A stretch of DNA of 6,420 nucleotides from Paracoccaceae bacterium (GCA_007123625.1 SKKS01000112.1:1-6420), one strand, 5' to 3'. Shown: positions 1 through 6,226, numbered from the stretch's first letter. A program made the numbers and translations. Notes: generated by a model from the sequence alone, not told the origin.

Positions 1-677
1 GGATTGGCGTAGATGTTGGCGGGGGTGTCCTGTTGTTCGATCGCGCCGTTGTTGATAAGCACGATGCGGTCCGACAGCGACAGCGCCTCTTCCTGGTCAT
101 GGGTAACGAAAAGCGTGGTAAGCCCAAGGCGCTTGTGCAGTTCGATCAGCTCGACATGCATGTCTTCGCGCAGGCGTGCGTCAAGGTTCGACAGCGGCTC
201 GTCCAGCAGCAGCACCTTGGGGCGTGAAACGATGGCGCGGGCCAGCGCCACACGCTGTTGCTGCCCGCCCGAAAGTTGGCGCGGGCGGCGGTCGGCCAGA
301 TGGCCCAGCTGCACGGTTTCCAGTGCATCGCGCACCTTGTCGCGTTGTTCGGCGGTGGACCCGATGCCGCGCATCCGCAGCGGAAAGCGGACGTTTTCGG
401 CCACGCTCAGATGCGGCAGCAGCGCATAGGACTGGAACATCATGGCGATGTCGCGCTGTTCGGGCGGAAGGGCCGTGACATCGGTGCCGTCGATCTCGAC
501 CCGGCCCGAGGTGACGGTTTCCAGTCCCGCGACGATCCGCAGCAGCGTGGTCTTGCCGCAGCCCGACGCCCCCAGAAGGCTGATGAACGCGCCCGAAGGG
601 ATGTCCAGCGACACGCCGTGCAGGACCTCGACCCGGCCGAAGGATTTCTTGATATCGGTCAGACGGACATCGGCCAT
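1..677 (-). CDS. ABC transporter ATP-binding protein, PotA-like (3' end outside window)
   Basis: This is the cytoplasmic ATPase of the polyamine-class importer, hydrolysing ATP to drive the two permeases encoded just upstream. It starts at ATG 677, 3 nt after the preceding permease's stop (TGA GCA ATG). No good Shine-Dalgarno is visible, so translational coupling is likely. The 225 visible residues cover the whole nucleotide-binding domain: Walker A GASGCGKT at 36-43 (A where most relatives have P), Q-loop Q82, signature LSGGQ at 135-139, Walker B VLLLDE at 155-160, D-loop SNLD at 163-166 and switch H193. The sequence runs off the left edge at about residue 225, before the C-terminal TOBE/regulatory domain that full-length relatives of about 350 residues carry. 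The domain class is certain. The assignment to the PotA/FbpC-type (COG3842) group rests on the neighbouring PotB/C/D-like genes. Confidence 0.95.
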   Translation of the reverse strand, partial: MADVRLTDIKKSFGRVEVLHGVSLDIPSGAFISLLGASGCGKTTLLRIVAGLETVTSGRVEIDGTDVTALPPEQRDIAMMFQSYALLPHLSVAENVRFPLRMRGIGSTAEQRDKVRDALETVQLGHLADRRPRQLSGGQQQRVALARAIVSRPKVLLLDEPLSNLDARLREDMHVELIELHKRLGLTTLFVTHDQEEALSLSDRIVLINNGAIEQQDTPANIYAN

Positions 678-680
678 TGC

Positions 681-1484
681 TCAGGAACTCGCGAATTTCT
701 GCACGCCCACGATCCGGTCGATCACAAGGATCAGCACCACCGTGAGCAGGATCATGATTGTGGACACCGCCGCGACCGACGGATCGGGCGAGAATTCGAG
801 CTGGCTGTAGATCTGCACCGGCAGCGTGGTCATGCCGGGTTTGCGCAGGAACAGCGACAGCACCGCCTCGTCGAACGAGACGTTGAAGGCAAAGAAGGCA
901 CCGGCCGCCAGCCCGGGCGCGCATTGCGGCAGCACCACCAGGAACAGCCTCTGCATGCGGCCCGCGCCCATGGTGGCGGCGGCTTCTTCCAGGAACGGAT
1001 CGCTGTCGGCCAGCACCGCCAGCGTGGTGCGCACCACATAGGGGGCGGCGATGATGGTGTGACTGATCCACAGCGTCAGAATGCTGACCGGCCCGAACAG
1101 GGTCGACCACAACATCAGCATCCCGATGGCATAGATGATCGTGGGCAGCACCAGCGGCGAGAGGAAGAACGCGCCCATAGTCTCGGACCCCGGCAGCTTG
1201 CGCCGATGGATCGCCACCGCCGCCGCCCCCCCCAGAAGCGTGGCGCTGATGGTCACCAGCACCGCCACCCGCAGGCTGAGCCACGCCGCCGCTACATACG
1301 CGTCCGAAGACAGCACCTGCCGGTACCAGTGCAGCGACAGCCCGTTGGGCGGAAAGCTGATGAAGCGACTCTCCGAAAGCGACACACCAACCACGACGAT
1401 CAGCGGCCCCAGCAGGAACAGCCCCGTCACGCCGACGAAAACCCAGGCGAAGATTCGCAGCGGTGTGGGGATCGACTTAACCAT
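681..1484 (-). CDS. ABC transporter permease, PotC-like (second membrane subunit)
   Basis: This inner-membrane subunit forms half of the translocation channel. The 267-residue protein has about six hydrophobic segments (roughly 12-36, 70-92, 103-128, 134-157, 187-206 and 236-258). The cytoplasmic EAA loop that docks on the ATPase lies at about 166-192 (EEAAATMG, then LP and PG), as in binding-protein-dependent permeases of the PotC/PotB group. I chose ATG 1484 rather than GTG 1490: a GGTGAGG element sits about 7 nt before the ATG but only 1 nt before the GTG. With this start the gene overlaps the preceding permease by 8 nt (ATGGTTAA), which implies coupled translation and equal subunit supply. 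The ATPase start follows 3 nt after its stop. The substrate cannot be read from this subunit. Confidence 0.93.
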   Translation of the reverse strand: MVKSIPTPLRIFAWVFVGVTGLFLLGPLIVVVGVSLSESRFISFPPNGLSLHWYRQVLSSDAYVAAAWLSLRVAVLVTISATLLGGAAAVAIHRRKLPGSETMGAFFLSPLVLPTIIYAIGMLMLWSTLFGPVSILTLWISHTIIAAPYVVRTTLAVLADSDPFLEEAAATMGAGRMQRLFLVVLPQCAPGLAAGAFFAFNVSFDEAVLSLFLRKPGMTTLPVQIYSQLEFSPDPSVAAVSTIMILLTVVLILVIDRIVGVQKFASS

Positions 1485-2298
1485 CGGCACGCCTCACCAG
1501 CCGGATGTAGGGGATCAGCACCAGCAGCACGCCCGCAAACAGGATCACCGCCTGTGCCGCCGCGAAATTCCAGTCCAGTGTTTGCGTCACCTGCCGATAG
1601 ATCGATGCCGCCAGCACCTGCACGCGCGGGCCGCCCAGCAGGTTCGGCGTAACGAAGGACGACGCAGAAAGCGTGAATACCAGCAGCGACCCGGCAATGA
1701 TCCCCGGCGTGGCCAGCGGCAGCACCACTGTGCGCAGGGTCTGCAGGAAGGTGCAGCCCATCGTGCGCGCGGCTTCTTCCAGCTTCGGGTCCATGCGCAG
1801 GATCACGCCCAGGATCGACAAGGTCATGAACGGCAGCAGCACCTGGACCATGCCGATGACGATTGCGGTTTCCGTGTGCATCAGCGAAAACGCCCGCCCC
1901 ACCAGCCCGAAGTCGCGCAACGTGGACGGGATCAGCCCTGACCGTGACAGCACCACCATCCAGCCGAAGGTGCGGATCACCACGCTGGTCATCAGCGGCA
2001 GGATCACCATGATCACCAGCCACAGCCGCGCGCGCGGGCCGACATGGGCCATGATATACGCCAGCGGAAAGCCGATCATCAGGCACAGCAGGGTGATGAG
2101 CGCCGACAACTTCACCGTCCGCCACAGCACGCCCAGATAGAACGGATCGCCCAGAAACCGCGCGAAATGCTGCAGCGTGAACCCTTCGGGGCCCTGGAAC
2201 GCCAGCACCAGCATCTGCCCGATGGGCACGAAGAAGGCCAGCGCCAGTAGCGCGAGCCCGGGCAGGACAAGGAACAGGTTCTCCTGCCGGTCTGTCAT
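1477..2298 (-). CDS. ABC transporter permease, PotB-like (first membrane subunit)
   Basis: This inner-membrane subunit of the importer has 273 residues, a usual length for the PotB/PotC family. It shows six predicted membrane segments (about 8-34, 64-86, 92-117, 143-168, 196-217 and 244-266). The EAA loop is at 174-200, beginning EEAARTMG and ending in LPLATPG, and is the coupling helix for the ATPase. The start at ATG 2298 is supported by GGAG 9 nt upstream (2308-2311). The gene is separated from the binding-protein gene by a 102-nt spacer with two strong stem-loops, and its 3' end overlaps the next permease by 8 nt. It pairs with the 681-1484 product as a heterodimer. The class assignment is firm. 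The substrate is unknown. Confidence 0.94.
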   Translation of the reverse strand: MTDRQENLFLVLPGLALLALAFFVPIGQMLVLAFQGPEGFTLQHFARFLGDPFYLGVLWRTVKLSALITLLCLMIGFPLAYIMAHVGPRARLWLVIMVILPLMTSVVIRTFGWMVVLSRSGLIPSTLRDFGLVGRAFSLMHTETAIVIGMVQVLLPFMTLSILGVILRMDPKLEEAARTMGCTFLQTLRTVVLPLATPGIIAGSLLVFTLSASSFVTPNLLGGPRVQVLAASIYRQVTQTLDWNFAAAQAVILFAGVLLVLIPYIRLVRRADG

Positions 2299-2316
2299 CG
2301 CTCAGGTCTCCGACTT

Positions 2317-2353
2317 GGGGCGCGCGTTGCGGTGTCGGTCGCGCGCGCGCCCC
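2317..2353 (-). promoter_or_regulatory. Second stem-loop, just upstream of the first permease ribosome binding site
   Basis: Perfect 10-bp GC-only arms GGGGCGCGCG (2317-2326) and CGCGCGCCCC (2344-2353) enclose a 17-nt loop. The stem ends 5 nt before the GGAG that serves the permease at 2298. In tandem with the preceding stem-loop it fills most of the 102-nt spacer and could slow polymerase or limit ribosome loading on the permease message. Confidence 0.5.
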
Positions 2354-2367
2354 GGGTCAGCGTGGGT

Positions 2368-2393
2368 GCCCCCGCGCATCGATGCGCGGAGGC
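2368..2393 (-). promoter_or_regulatory. Strong stem-loop after the binding-protein stop codon
   Basis: This stem-loop contains an 18-bp perfect palindrome, CCGCGCATCGATGCGCGG (2372-2389). In RNA a U-G pair and three further pairs extend it on both sides (2368-2393). It begins 7 nt after the binding-protein TGA. No U-run follows, so full termination is unlikely. Structures at this position are known in ABC operons to protect the abundant binding-protein mRNA from 3' decay and reduce read-through to the permeases. Confidence 0.6.
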
Positions 2394-2400
2394 GTGGTTG

Positions 2401-3426
2401 TCAGCGGGCGATGGTGCGGTTCCACGCATCCACCCAGTCGGACCGCATGGCTTCGATCACCTGTGGGTCGAACCGGATCAGACCCGAAAGCGCTTCTTCG
2501 CCATAGGGGGTGTCATCGGCGACTTCGCCGCTCAGTTCGGCATTCACGTTGGTGGGCGCGTAGCGCATTTCCTCGGCAAAGCAGACCTGTGCCTCGGGCG
2601 AGATCGAGCGGTCGATCAGTTGCAGCGCAAGCTCCTGATTGTCGCGCCCGGCCACAAGGTTGGCGGTGATGTAAAGCGCCGGCGTCCCTTCGCCACCCTG
2701 GGCAAAGCCGACCGGAAGCCCGGCATCACGCAGCACAAAGGCATAGTCGGACGAATAGGGCGCGATCCACGCGTCGTTCTGGGCGAACTCCTGCATGATC
2801 TCGGGCGAGGTGCTGACCACAACGGCGCCGCCGTCCAGCATCGCCGCGACCGCATCCAGCCCCGGCTGGATGTCATCCAGGCTGCCGCCGACAACCTGGT
2901 TCAGCATCAGGAAGCCCTGCATGCCGTAGCTGTTGGACATATCGGTCAGGACCATGTTCTCGTAGAATTCGGGGTTGATCAGGTCCGCCCAGTTCGCGGG
3001 GGTGTCAAGCACCTCGGAGTTGTAGACAAGCCCGAGCGGCACCACCGAATACGCAGGCCCTTCCCCGCCTTCAAGGTTCGGGCGCGCCGCTTCGACCAGA
3101 TCGGCGGCGTTGCTCAGGCTGGTCGGGTCGATGGGGGTCAGAAGCCCCTCGGCGGCTGCGACGATCTCCTGCCCGCCCGAGAAGTGGACCACATCGAACT
3201 GGGGCGCCGCGGCCTGCGCGCGCAGTTGCGCGAATCCGTCGGCGGAATACGCGGTCACCACCTGCACGGTCGCGCCCGTGGCTTCTTCGAACGGGGTGAT
3301 GATGCACTTGCGGTGGGCGTCCTCATAGGCGCCACCGAAGGAGTTGATGGTCAGCGTCTGGCCGAATGCGGTGCTGGCCATCAGGGCGGCAATGCCGGAA
3401 AGCGAAAGCGTGCGGATCGGTTTCAT
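2401..3426 (-). CDS. PotD-like periplasmic substrate-binding protein of an ABC importer
   Basis: This exported protein captures the solute and delivers it to the permeases. It has 341 residues, normal for PotD/COG0687. ATG 3426 is chosen because GGAG lies 7 nt upstream (3434-3437) and the protein then opens with a typical Sec signal: MKPIR, a hydrophobic stretch, and a likely cut near A20-F21-G22. A longer in-frame opening back to 3555 would bury this signal. Mature features include INSFGGAYEDA near the N-terminus, FDVVHFSGGQE at about 77-87, a hinge-like YSVVPLGLVYNSEVL at about 126-140 and the C-terminal PEAQVCFAEEMRYAPTN. Comparing with E. coli PotD from memory, the segment that carries Trp255 and Asp257 there reads ALYITANLV here, so a polyamine ligand is doubtful. 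The only two cysteines, C41 and C282, could form a disulfide. The ligand is unassigned. Confidence 0.93.
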   Translation of the reverse strand: MKPIRTLSLSGIAALMASTAFGQTLTINSFGGAYEDAHRKCIITPFEEATGATVQVVTAYSADGFAQLRAQAAAPQFDVVHFSGGQEIVAAAEGLLTPIDPTSLSNAADLVEAARPNLEGGEGPAYSVVPLGLVYNSEVLDTPANWADLINPEFYENMVLTDMSNSYGMQGFLMLNQVVGGSLDDIQPGLDAVAAMLDGGAVVVSTSPEIMQEFAQNDAWIAPYSSDYAFVLRDAGLPVGFAQGGEGTPALYITANLVAGRDNQELALQLIDRSISPEAQVCFAEEMRYAPTNVNAELSGEVADDTPYGEEALSGLIRFDPQVIEAMRSDWVDAWNRTIAR

Positions 3427-3460
3427 TGTCGGTCTCCAGGGTTGAGTGGTGGGGCAGCAT

Positions 3461-3481
3461 CGTGGCGGAGAGTCCGCCACG
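3461..3481 (-). promoter_or_regulatory. Stem-loop between the DUF3830-like gene and the binding-protein gene
   Basis: A perfect 9-bp stem (CGTGGCGGA pairing TCCGCCACG) with a 3-nt loop lies 19 nt after the DUF3830-like stop and about 34 nt before the binding-protein start. No U-run follows, so it is more likely an mRNA-stabilising or processing element that shields the 5' side of the binding-protein message than a terminator. Confidence 0.5.
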
Positions 3482-3500
3482 CAGAGGCAAAGGAACCGCG

Positions 3501-3974
3501 TCAGAGACGGCCCATCTCGATTGTCTTGATGCCTTCCTTGCGGATCAGGCGGCACTGATCGGCAATCGCTTCAAGCCCTTCGGTCATCTTGGCGAAATAA
3601 GTCACGGGAATCCAGCCCGTAGGGCCGAAGGTGCGTCCGCCGGTGCCGTAGAACATGCCGATTTCCCAGAATTCATCCGGGTCGATCTTGAAAAAGTTCT
3701 TGGGCTGGTAATACCACAGCATGTCACCCGGGTCGGGGGTGACGGTCTGGTTCTCGGGCGGCAGGGCGGTGGGATCGAAGGTGTGGTGCGATTCGGGCAG
3801 GCCCATCATGATTTCGGGGCCGGAAAAGATCGCATGGCTGGCGGTGACGCGAATCGGGGTTTCCAGCGCGTCCCACAGGGTTTTGGTGGTGACAGGCGCC
3901 GCGTCCCAATAGGGCGTGAGAATGCCCTGAACGCCTGATTCCACGAATTTCAGATAGAATTTTCCGTCGCTCAT
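3501..3974 (-). CDS. DUF3830-like (cyclophilin-fold) small protein, first gene of the importer operon
   Basis: This 157-residue protein has no signal peptide and no membrane segment, so it is presumably cytoplasmic. The pattern resembles DUF3830: WDAAPVTTKTLWDAL at 23-37, SHAIFSGPEIMMGLPE at 46-61, PGDMLWYY at 82-89, and a glycine-rich GMFYGTGGRTFGPTGW at 106-121 followed by a helix. Known members of that family have a cyclophilin-like beta-barrel but no established activity. I recognise the family by motif memory only. Two adjacent ATGs (3977 and 3974) are possible. I prefer 3974, where GAGG sits 5 nt upstream instead of 2. The gene lies 74 nt before the binding-protein gene, in the same direction, and directly after a candidate promoter. 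It may therefore handle or sense the imported compound. That role is inference, and no catalytic residues can be named. Confidence 0.8.
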   Translation of the reverse strand: MSDGKFYLKFVESGVQGILTPYWDAAPVTTKTLWDALETPIRVTASHAIFSGPEIMMGLPESHHTFDPTALPPENQTVTPDPGDMLWYYQPKNFFKIDPDEFWEIGMFYGTGGRTFGPTGWIPVTYFAKMTEGLEAIADQCRLIRKEGIKTIEMGRL

Positions 3975-4013
3975 CATGTCCTCGCTCTGTCGCTGTTGCG
4001 TGTCTCGGGGGCA

Positions 4014-4043
4014 AGTCTGACGCGTCTTCCCGCCAAAGGTCAA
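4014..4043 (-). promoter_or_regulatory. Candidate sigma-70-type promoter of the DUF3830/ABC importer operon
   Basis: On the minus strand, -35 TTGACC (4038-4043) is followed after 18 nt by CAGACT (4014-4019), which matches the -10 consensus at three positions. Transcription would begin near 4007, leaving a leader of about 30 nt before the DUF3830-like start. The good -35, weak -10 and adjacent inverted repeats suit a regulated promoter. It is predicted by eye only. Confidence 0.45.
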
Positions 4044-4058
4044 ATTGCAACGCGCAAT
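4044..4058. promoter_or_regulatory. Short inverted repeat ATTGC-N5-GCAAT abutting the -35 box
   Basis: A 5-bp perfect inverted repeat with a 5-bp spacer directly adjoins the TTGACC -35 element and lies 2 bp from the larger palindrome. It could be part of a composite operator. Arms this short also occur by chance, so confidence is low. Confidence 0.25.
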
Positions 4059-4060
4059 GC

Positions 4061-4085
4061 CTTCGATAAGGAGTTTCTATCGAAG
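4061..4085. promoter_or_regulatory. Perfect inverted repeat CTTCGATA-N9-TATCGAAG, candidate operator
   Basis: Two exact 8-bp arms (4061-4068 and 4078-4085) are separated by 9 bp. The repeat is centred about 30 bp upstream of the candidate -35 of the importer operon. Arm centres are 17 bp apart, suited to a dimeric helix-turn-helix protein. Its place upstream of a promoter with a weak -10 would fit an activator site. No cognate regulator gene is adjacent to the operon in this window apart from the IclR gene, whose own intergenic region does not contain this sequence. Confidence 0.5.
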
Positions 4086-4112
4086 TGCCGGAAAGTGCCG
4101 TTTTCCTGTGTG

Positions 4113-4145
4113 CTGCTGCAACGCGGAAGGGCATCGCTGCAGCAG
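4113..4145. repeat. Inverted repeat CTGCTGCA / TGCAGCAG in the non-coding region
   Basis: Perfect 8-bp arms (4113-4120 and 4138-4145) flank a 17-nt interior that can add two more pairs after one mismatch. On the minus-strand transcript no U-run follows, so it is not a standard terminator for the ATPase gene upstream. It could stabilise the 3' end of the IclR-ATPase mRNA or have no function. Confidence 0.35.
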
Positions 4146-4360
4146 GTTTTGGTCGGTGCCTTTACCTGTGCTGACGGGATATGCCTTTTTCGTGAGCGGG
4201 TTTTGGATGCAGTGGCGCAGCCTGGCCCAGCGCGCTGTCCCTTGCGGGGATTCGGCCGCAGTCAATAAACCGTGTTGATCGAAGGGCGCCGCGCCGTGCA
4301 GTCGGTTCGGTGTGGGCCGCACTCGACCCATCCCTGCGCGTGCATGGCAGGGGGAACGGT

Positions 4361-5413
4361 TCAGCGCAGGCGGCGGCCGGTTGCCCGATCAAAAAGATAC
4401 AACTCCTCGGCGTTGGCACGGACGCGGATCGCGGCGCCGGGGCGTTCCACATGGTTGCCCCTGGTTTCGATCACCAGTTTCTGCCCGCCGTTGCGCGCGC
4501 AATGGATGAAGGAAACGCCGCCAAGCGCTTCGGTCATTTCCACATGATGGGTGTCGCCCGCCTCGACCATCAGGCTTTGCGGACGCAGTCCTGCGACCAG
4601 GTCCGAAACATGCGGCGGCACCTGGCAGGGAACGACATCTGCCCCAAGTGCGGGCACGACAATCCCGCCCTCGGCCGGGGTCGCGGGCATGAGGTTCATG
4701 GCGGGCGAGCCGATGAAGCCTGCCACAAAAAGGTTGTCGGGATCGCGGTACAGGTCCAGCGGCGCGCCGACCTGTTCCACCCGCCCGCCGCGCAGCACCA
4801 CGATCTTGTCGGCCAGCGTCATCGCCTCGACCTGGTCGTGGGTCACATAGATCATGGTGGCGCCGATCTCGCGGTGCAGGCGGGCGATTTCCACGCGCAT
4901 CTCCACACGCAACTCGGCGTCCAGGTTTGACAGCGGTTCGTCGAAAAGGAACACCTCGGGGCCGCGCACGATGGCGCGGCCGATGGCGACGCGCTGGCGC
5001 TGCCCGCCCGAAAGCGCCTTGGGCTTGCGGGTCAGATACGCGTCCAGTCGGAGGATGTCCGCAGCCTTGCCCACCTTCTCGCGGATTTCGGCCTTGGGGT
5101 GGCCGTTCATCTTGAGCCCGAAGCCCATGTTTTCGGCCACAGTCATGTGCGGATAAAGCGCATAGGTCTGGAACACCATGGCCACGCCGCGCTGCGCCGG
5201 GTCCAGCTTTGTGACATCGCGCGCGCCGATGGTGATCTGGCCGCCGGTGGTTTCCTCCAGCCCCGCGATCATTCGCAGCAGCGTGGACTTGCCGCACCCC
5301 GAGGGCCCGACGAACACGCAGAATTCGCCGGGTTCGACCGACAGGTCGACCCCGTGCATCACCTGTGTTTCGCCGTACTTCTTGATGACATTGGTCAGGG
5401 TGACGCCGGACAT
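4361..5413 (-). CDS. ABC transporter ATP-binding protein, MalK/UgpC type
   Basis: This cytoplasmic ATPase has 350 residues, full length for the CUT1 sugar/glycerol-3-phosphate group. Walker A GPSGCGKS is at 36-43, Q-loop Q82, signature LSGGQ at 134-138, Walker B VFLFDE at 154-159, D-loop SNLD at 162-165 and switch H192. The FIGSPAMN motif at 233-240 and a C-terminal OB/TOBE region with GLRPQ near 275-279 are typical of MalK/UgpC/MsmX ATPases. They separate it from the PotA-like ATPase at the left edge. Start ATG 5413 has GAGGG about 8 nt upstream and lies 3 nt after the IclR stop (TGA TCC ATG). No sugar permease or binding protein lies downstream. Its partners are therefore probably encoded rightward from 6341 (inference). 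Such ATPases can also be shared between several transporters. Confidence 0.95.
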   Translation of the reverse strand: MSGVTLTNVIKKYGETQVMHGVDLSVEPGEFCVFVGPSGCGKSTLLRMIAGLEETTGGQITIGARDVTKLDPAQRGVAMVFQTYALYPHMTVAENMGFGLKMNGHPKAEIREKVGKAADILRLDAYLTRKPKALSGGQRQRVAIGRAIVRGPEVFLFDEPLSNLDAELRVEMRVEIARLHREIGATMIYVTHDQVEAMTLADKIVVLRGGRVEQVGAPLDLYRDPDNLFVAGFIGSPAMNLMPATPAEGGIVVPALGADVVPCQVPPHVSDLVAGLRPQSLMVEAGDTHHVEMTEALGGVSFIHCARNGGQKLVIETRGNHVERPGAAIRVRANAEELYLFDRATGRRLR

Positions 5414-5416
5414 GGA

Positions 5417-6226
5417 TCAGGCCCTCTTGCGGTTGGAGCGGGCGCCATCTTCGGGAAAGCGCCAGGTTTCGGTTTCCTGCGCGATCGTTCGGGCGATGTC
5501 GCGGATCATGGGCACCAGCGCTTCAAGCGCTGGCAGGGTGGTGCGCGCGGTGGTCGATGTCACCGACAACGCCCCCAGAATGCCGCCGTGCGACGACAGG
5601 ATCGGCAGCGCCACGCAGATGATGCCGGGCTCGTGTTCCTCGTCGTCAAAGGCAAAGCCGCGCGCGCGGATGCGTCCAAGTTCGGCCTGCATCGCTTCGG
5701 CCGTGGTGATGGTCCTGTCGGTGAAGCGGTGCCAGCTTTGTTGCGCCAGCACGCCCGGCAACTGCGCTTCGGGGATATGGGCCAGCATCGCCTTGCCCAC
5801 ACCTGTGCAATAGGCCGGACCGACCTTGCCCGCCTGCGAATACATGGGGATCGGATCGCGTGCGTTGCGCTTGTCAACATACAACACCTGCGCGTGATCC
5901 AGCTGCGCAAGATGCACGGTTTCGCCCACCTCGGCGGACAGCCGATCCAGATGCGGACGGGCGATGGGCGCCAGCGAGCTTTGTTGCCATGCGACATGCG
6001 CCAGCCGCACCAGCCGCATACCCATGCTGTAGCAGCCCCGCTCGGGGTCGAAGGACAGCATCCCCTGTGATACCAACGTCTGCAAAAGGCGGTAAAGCGT
6101 GGCTTTGGGATAGGGGCTGAGGTCCAACACGTCGGAAAACCGCACTGGACGCCCGAAGGACGCCACAAGGTCGAGAACCTCGAGCGCCTTGGCAACCGTG
6201 CCGTCTGCCGCCTGAGTCGTGGCCAT
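5417..6226 (-). CDS. IclR-family transcriptional regulator
   Basis: This DNA-binding regulator has 269 residues, normal for IclR. The N-terminal winged helix-turn-helix spans about 9-75, with VAKALEVLDLVASFG, then YPKATLYRLLQTLVSQGML as the recognition helix, and a YSMGMRLVRLA linker. The C-terminal GAF-like ligand domain carries the family hallmarks CTGVGKAMLA at 140-149 and GFAFDDEEHEPGIICVALP at 190-208. ATG 6226 is chosen over the in-frame ATG 6253 because GAGGGG lies just upstream (about 5 nt) and homologous proteins begin shortly before the VAKALEVL helix. The gene is translationally linked to the sugar-type ATPase (3-nt gap) and divergent from the gene at 6341. It probably controls that transporter and itself by binding the TTTCAATAT repeats, one of which overlaps its own -35 box. 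The effector is unknown. Confidence 0.95.
   Translation of the reverse strand: MATTQAADGTVAKALEVLDLVASFGRPVRFSDVLDLSPYPKATLYRLLQTLVSQGMLSFDPERGCYSMGMRLVRLAHVAWQQSSLAPIARPHLDRLSAEVGETVHLAQLDHAQVLYVDKRNARDPIPMYSQAGKVGPAYCTGVGKAMLAHIPEAQLPGVLAQQSWHRFTDRTITTAEAMQAELGRIRARGFAFDDEEHEPGIICVALPILSSHGGILGALSVTSTTARTTLPALEALVPMIRDIARTIAQETETWRFPEDGARSNRKRA

Larger units (their letters stand above)
3975..4360. other. Non-coding region between the MalK-type ATPase gene and the DUF3830-like gene
   Basis: This 386-bp stretch holds no convincing gene. Open frames are short, lack good ribosome binding sites and do not resemble proteins. Its base composition is visibly less GC-rich in the middle (about 4030-4210) than the flanking genes. 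It contains a candidate promoter, two inverted repeats near it, a larger inverted repeat at 4113-4145 next to a short tandem repeat (AAGTGCCG at 4083-4090 and 4093-4100), and a weak 6-bp stem-loop after the ATPase stop (4332-4352). It most likely separates two independently controlled operons. Confidence 0.7.

Noticed and set aside
258..1652. Long plus-strand open frame across the ATPase and both permease genes
   Set aside because: It is rich in Arg, His, Gln and Gly with no domain character, and runs antisense to three clearly recognisable genes. This is the usual shadow of GC-rich coding DNA.
3427..3555. Longer N-terminus for the binding protein starting at 3555
   Set aside because: It would overlap the end of the DUF3830-like gene and place 43 residues before an obvious signal peptide. 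GGAG 7 nt before ATG 3426 settles the start.
2332..3558. 408-residue plus-strand open frame opposite the binding-protein gene
   Set aside because: It is a mirror of the high-GC codon pattern, with low-complexity Arg/His/Gly-rich content and no credible ribosome binding site. The minus-strand protein has a signal peptide and family motifs.
4077..4331. 84-residue minus-strand open frame in the inter-operon gap
   Set aside because: It has no convincing ribosome binding site, an unnatural composition, and it runs through the inverted repeats of the regulatory region. I treat the gap as non-coding.
4332..4352. Rho-independent terminator after the MalK-type ATPase
   Set aside because: The stem is only 6 bp with a 9-nt loop and no U-run follows in the transcript, so it is not supported as an intrinsic terminator.
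3975..4360. Riboswitch or other structured RNA in the inter-operon gap
   Set aside because: The predicted leader from the candidate promoter is only about 30 nt, and I recognise no known riboswitch core in the rest of the gap.
5099..6070. 323-residue plus-strand open frame opposite the ATPase and IclR genes
   Set aside because: It spans two well-supported genes on the other strand and has no recognisable domain.
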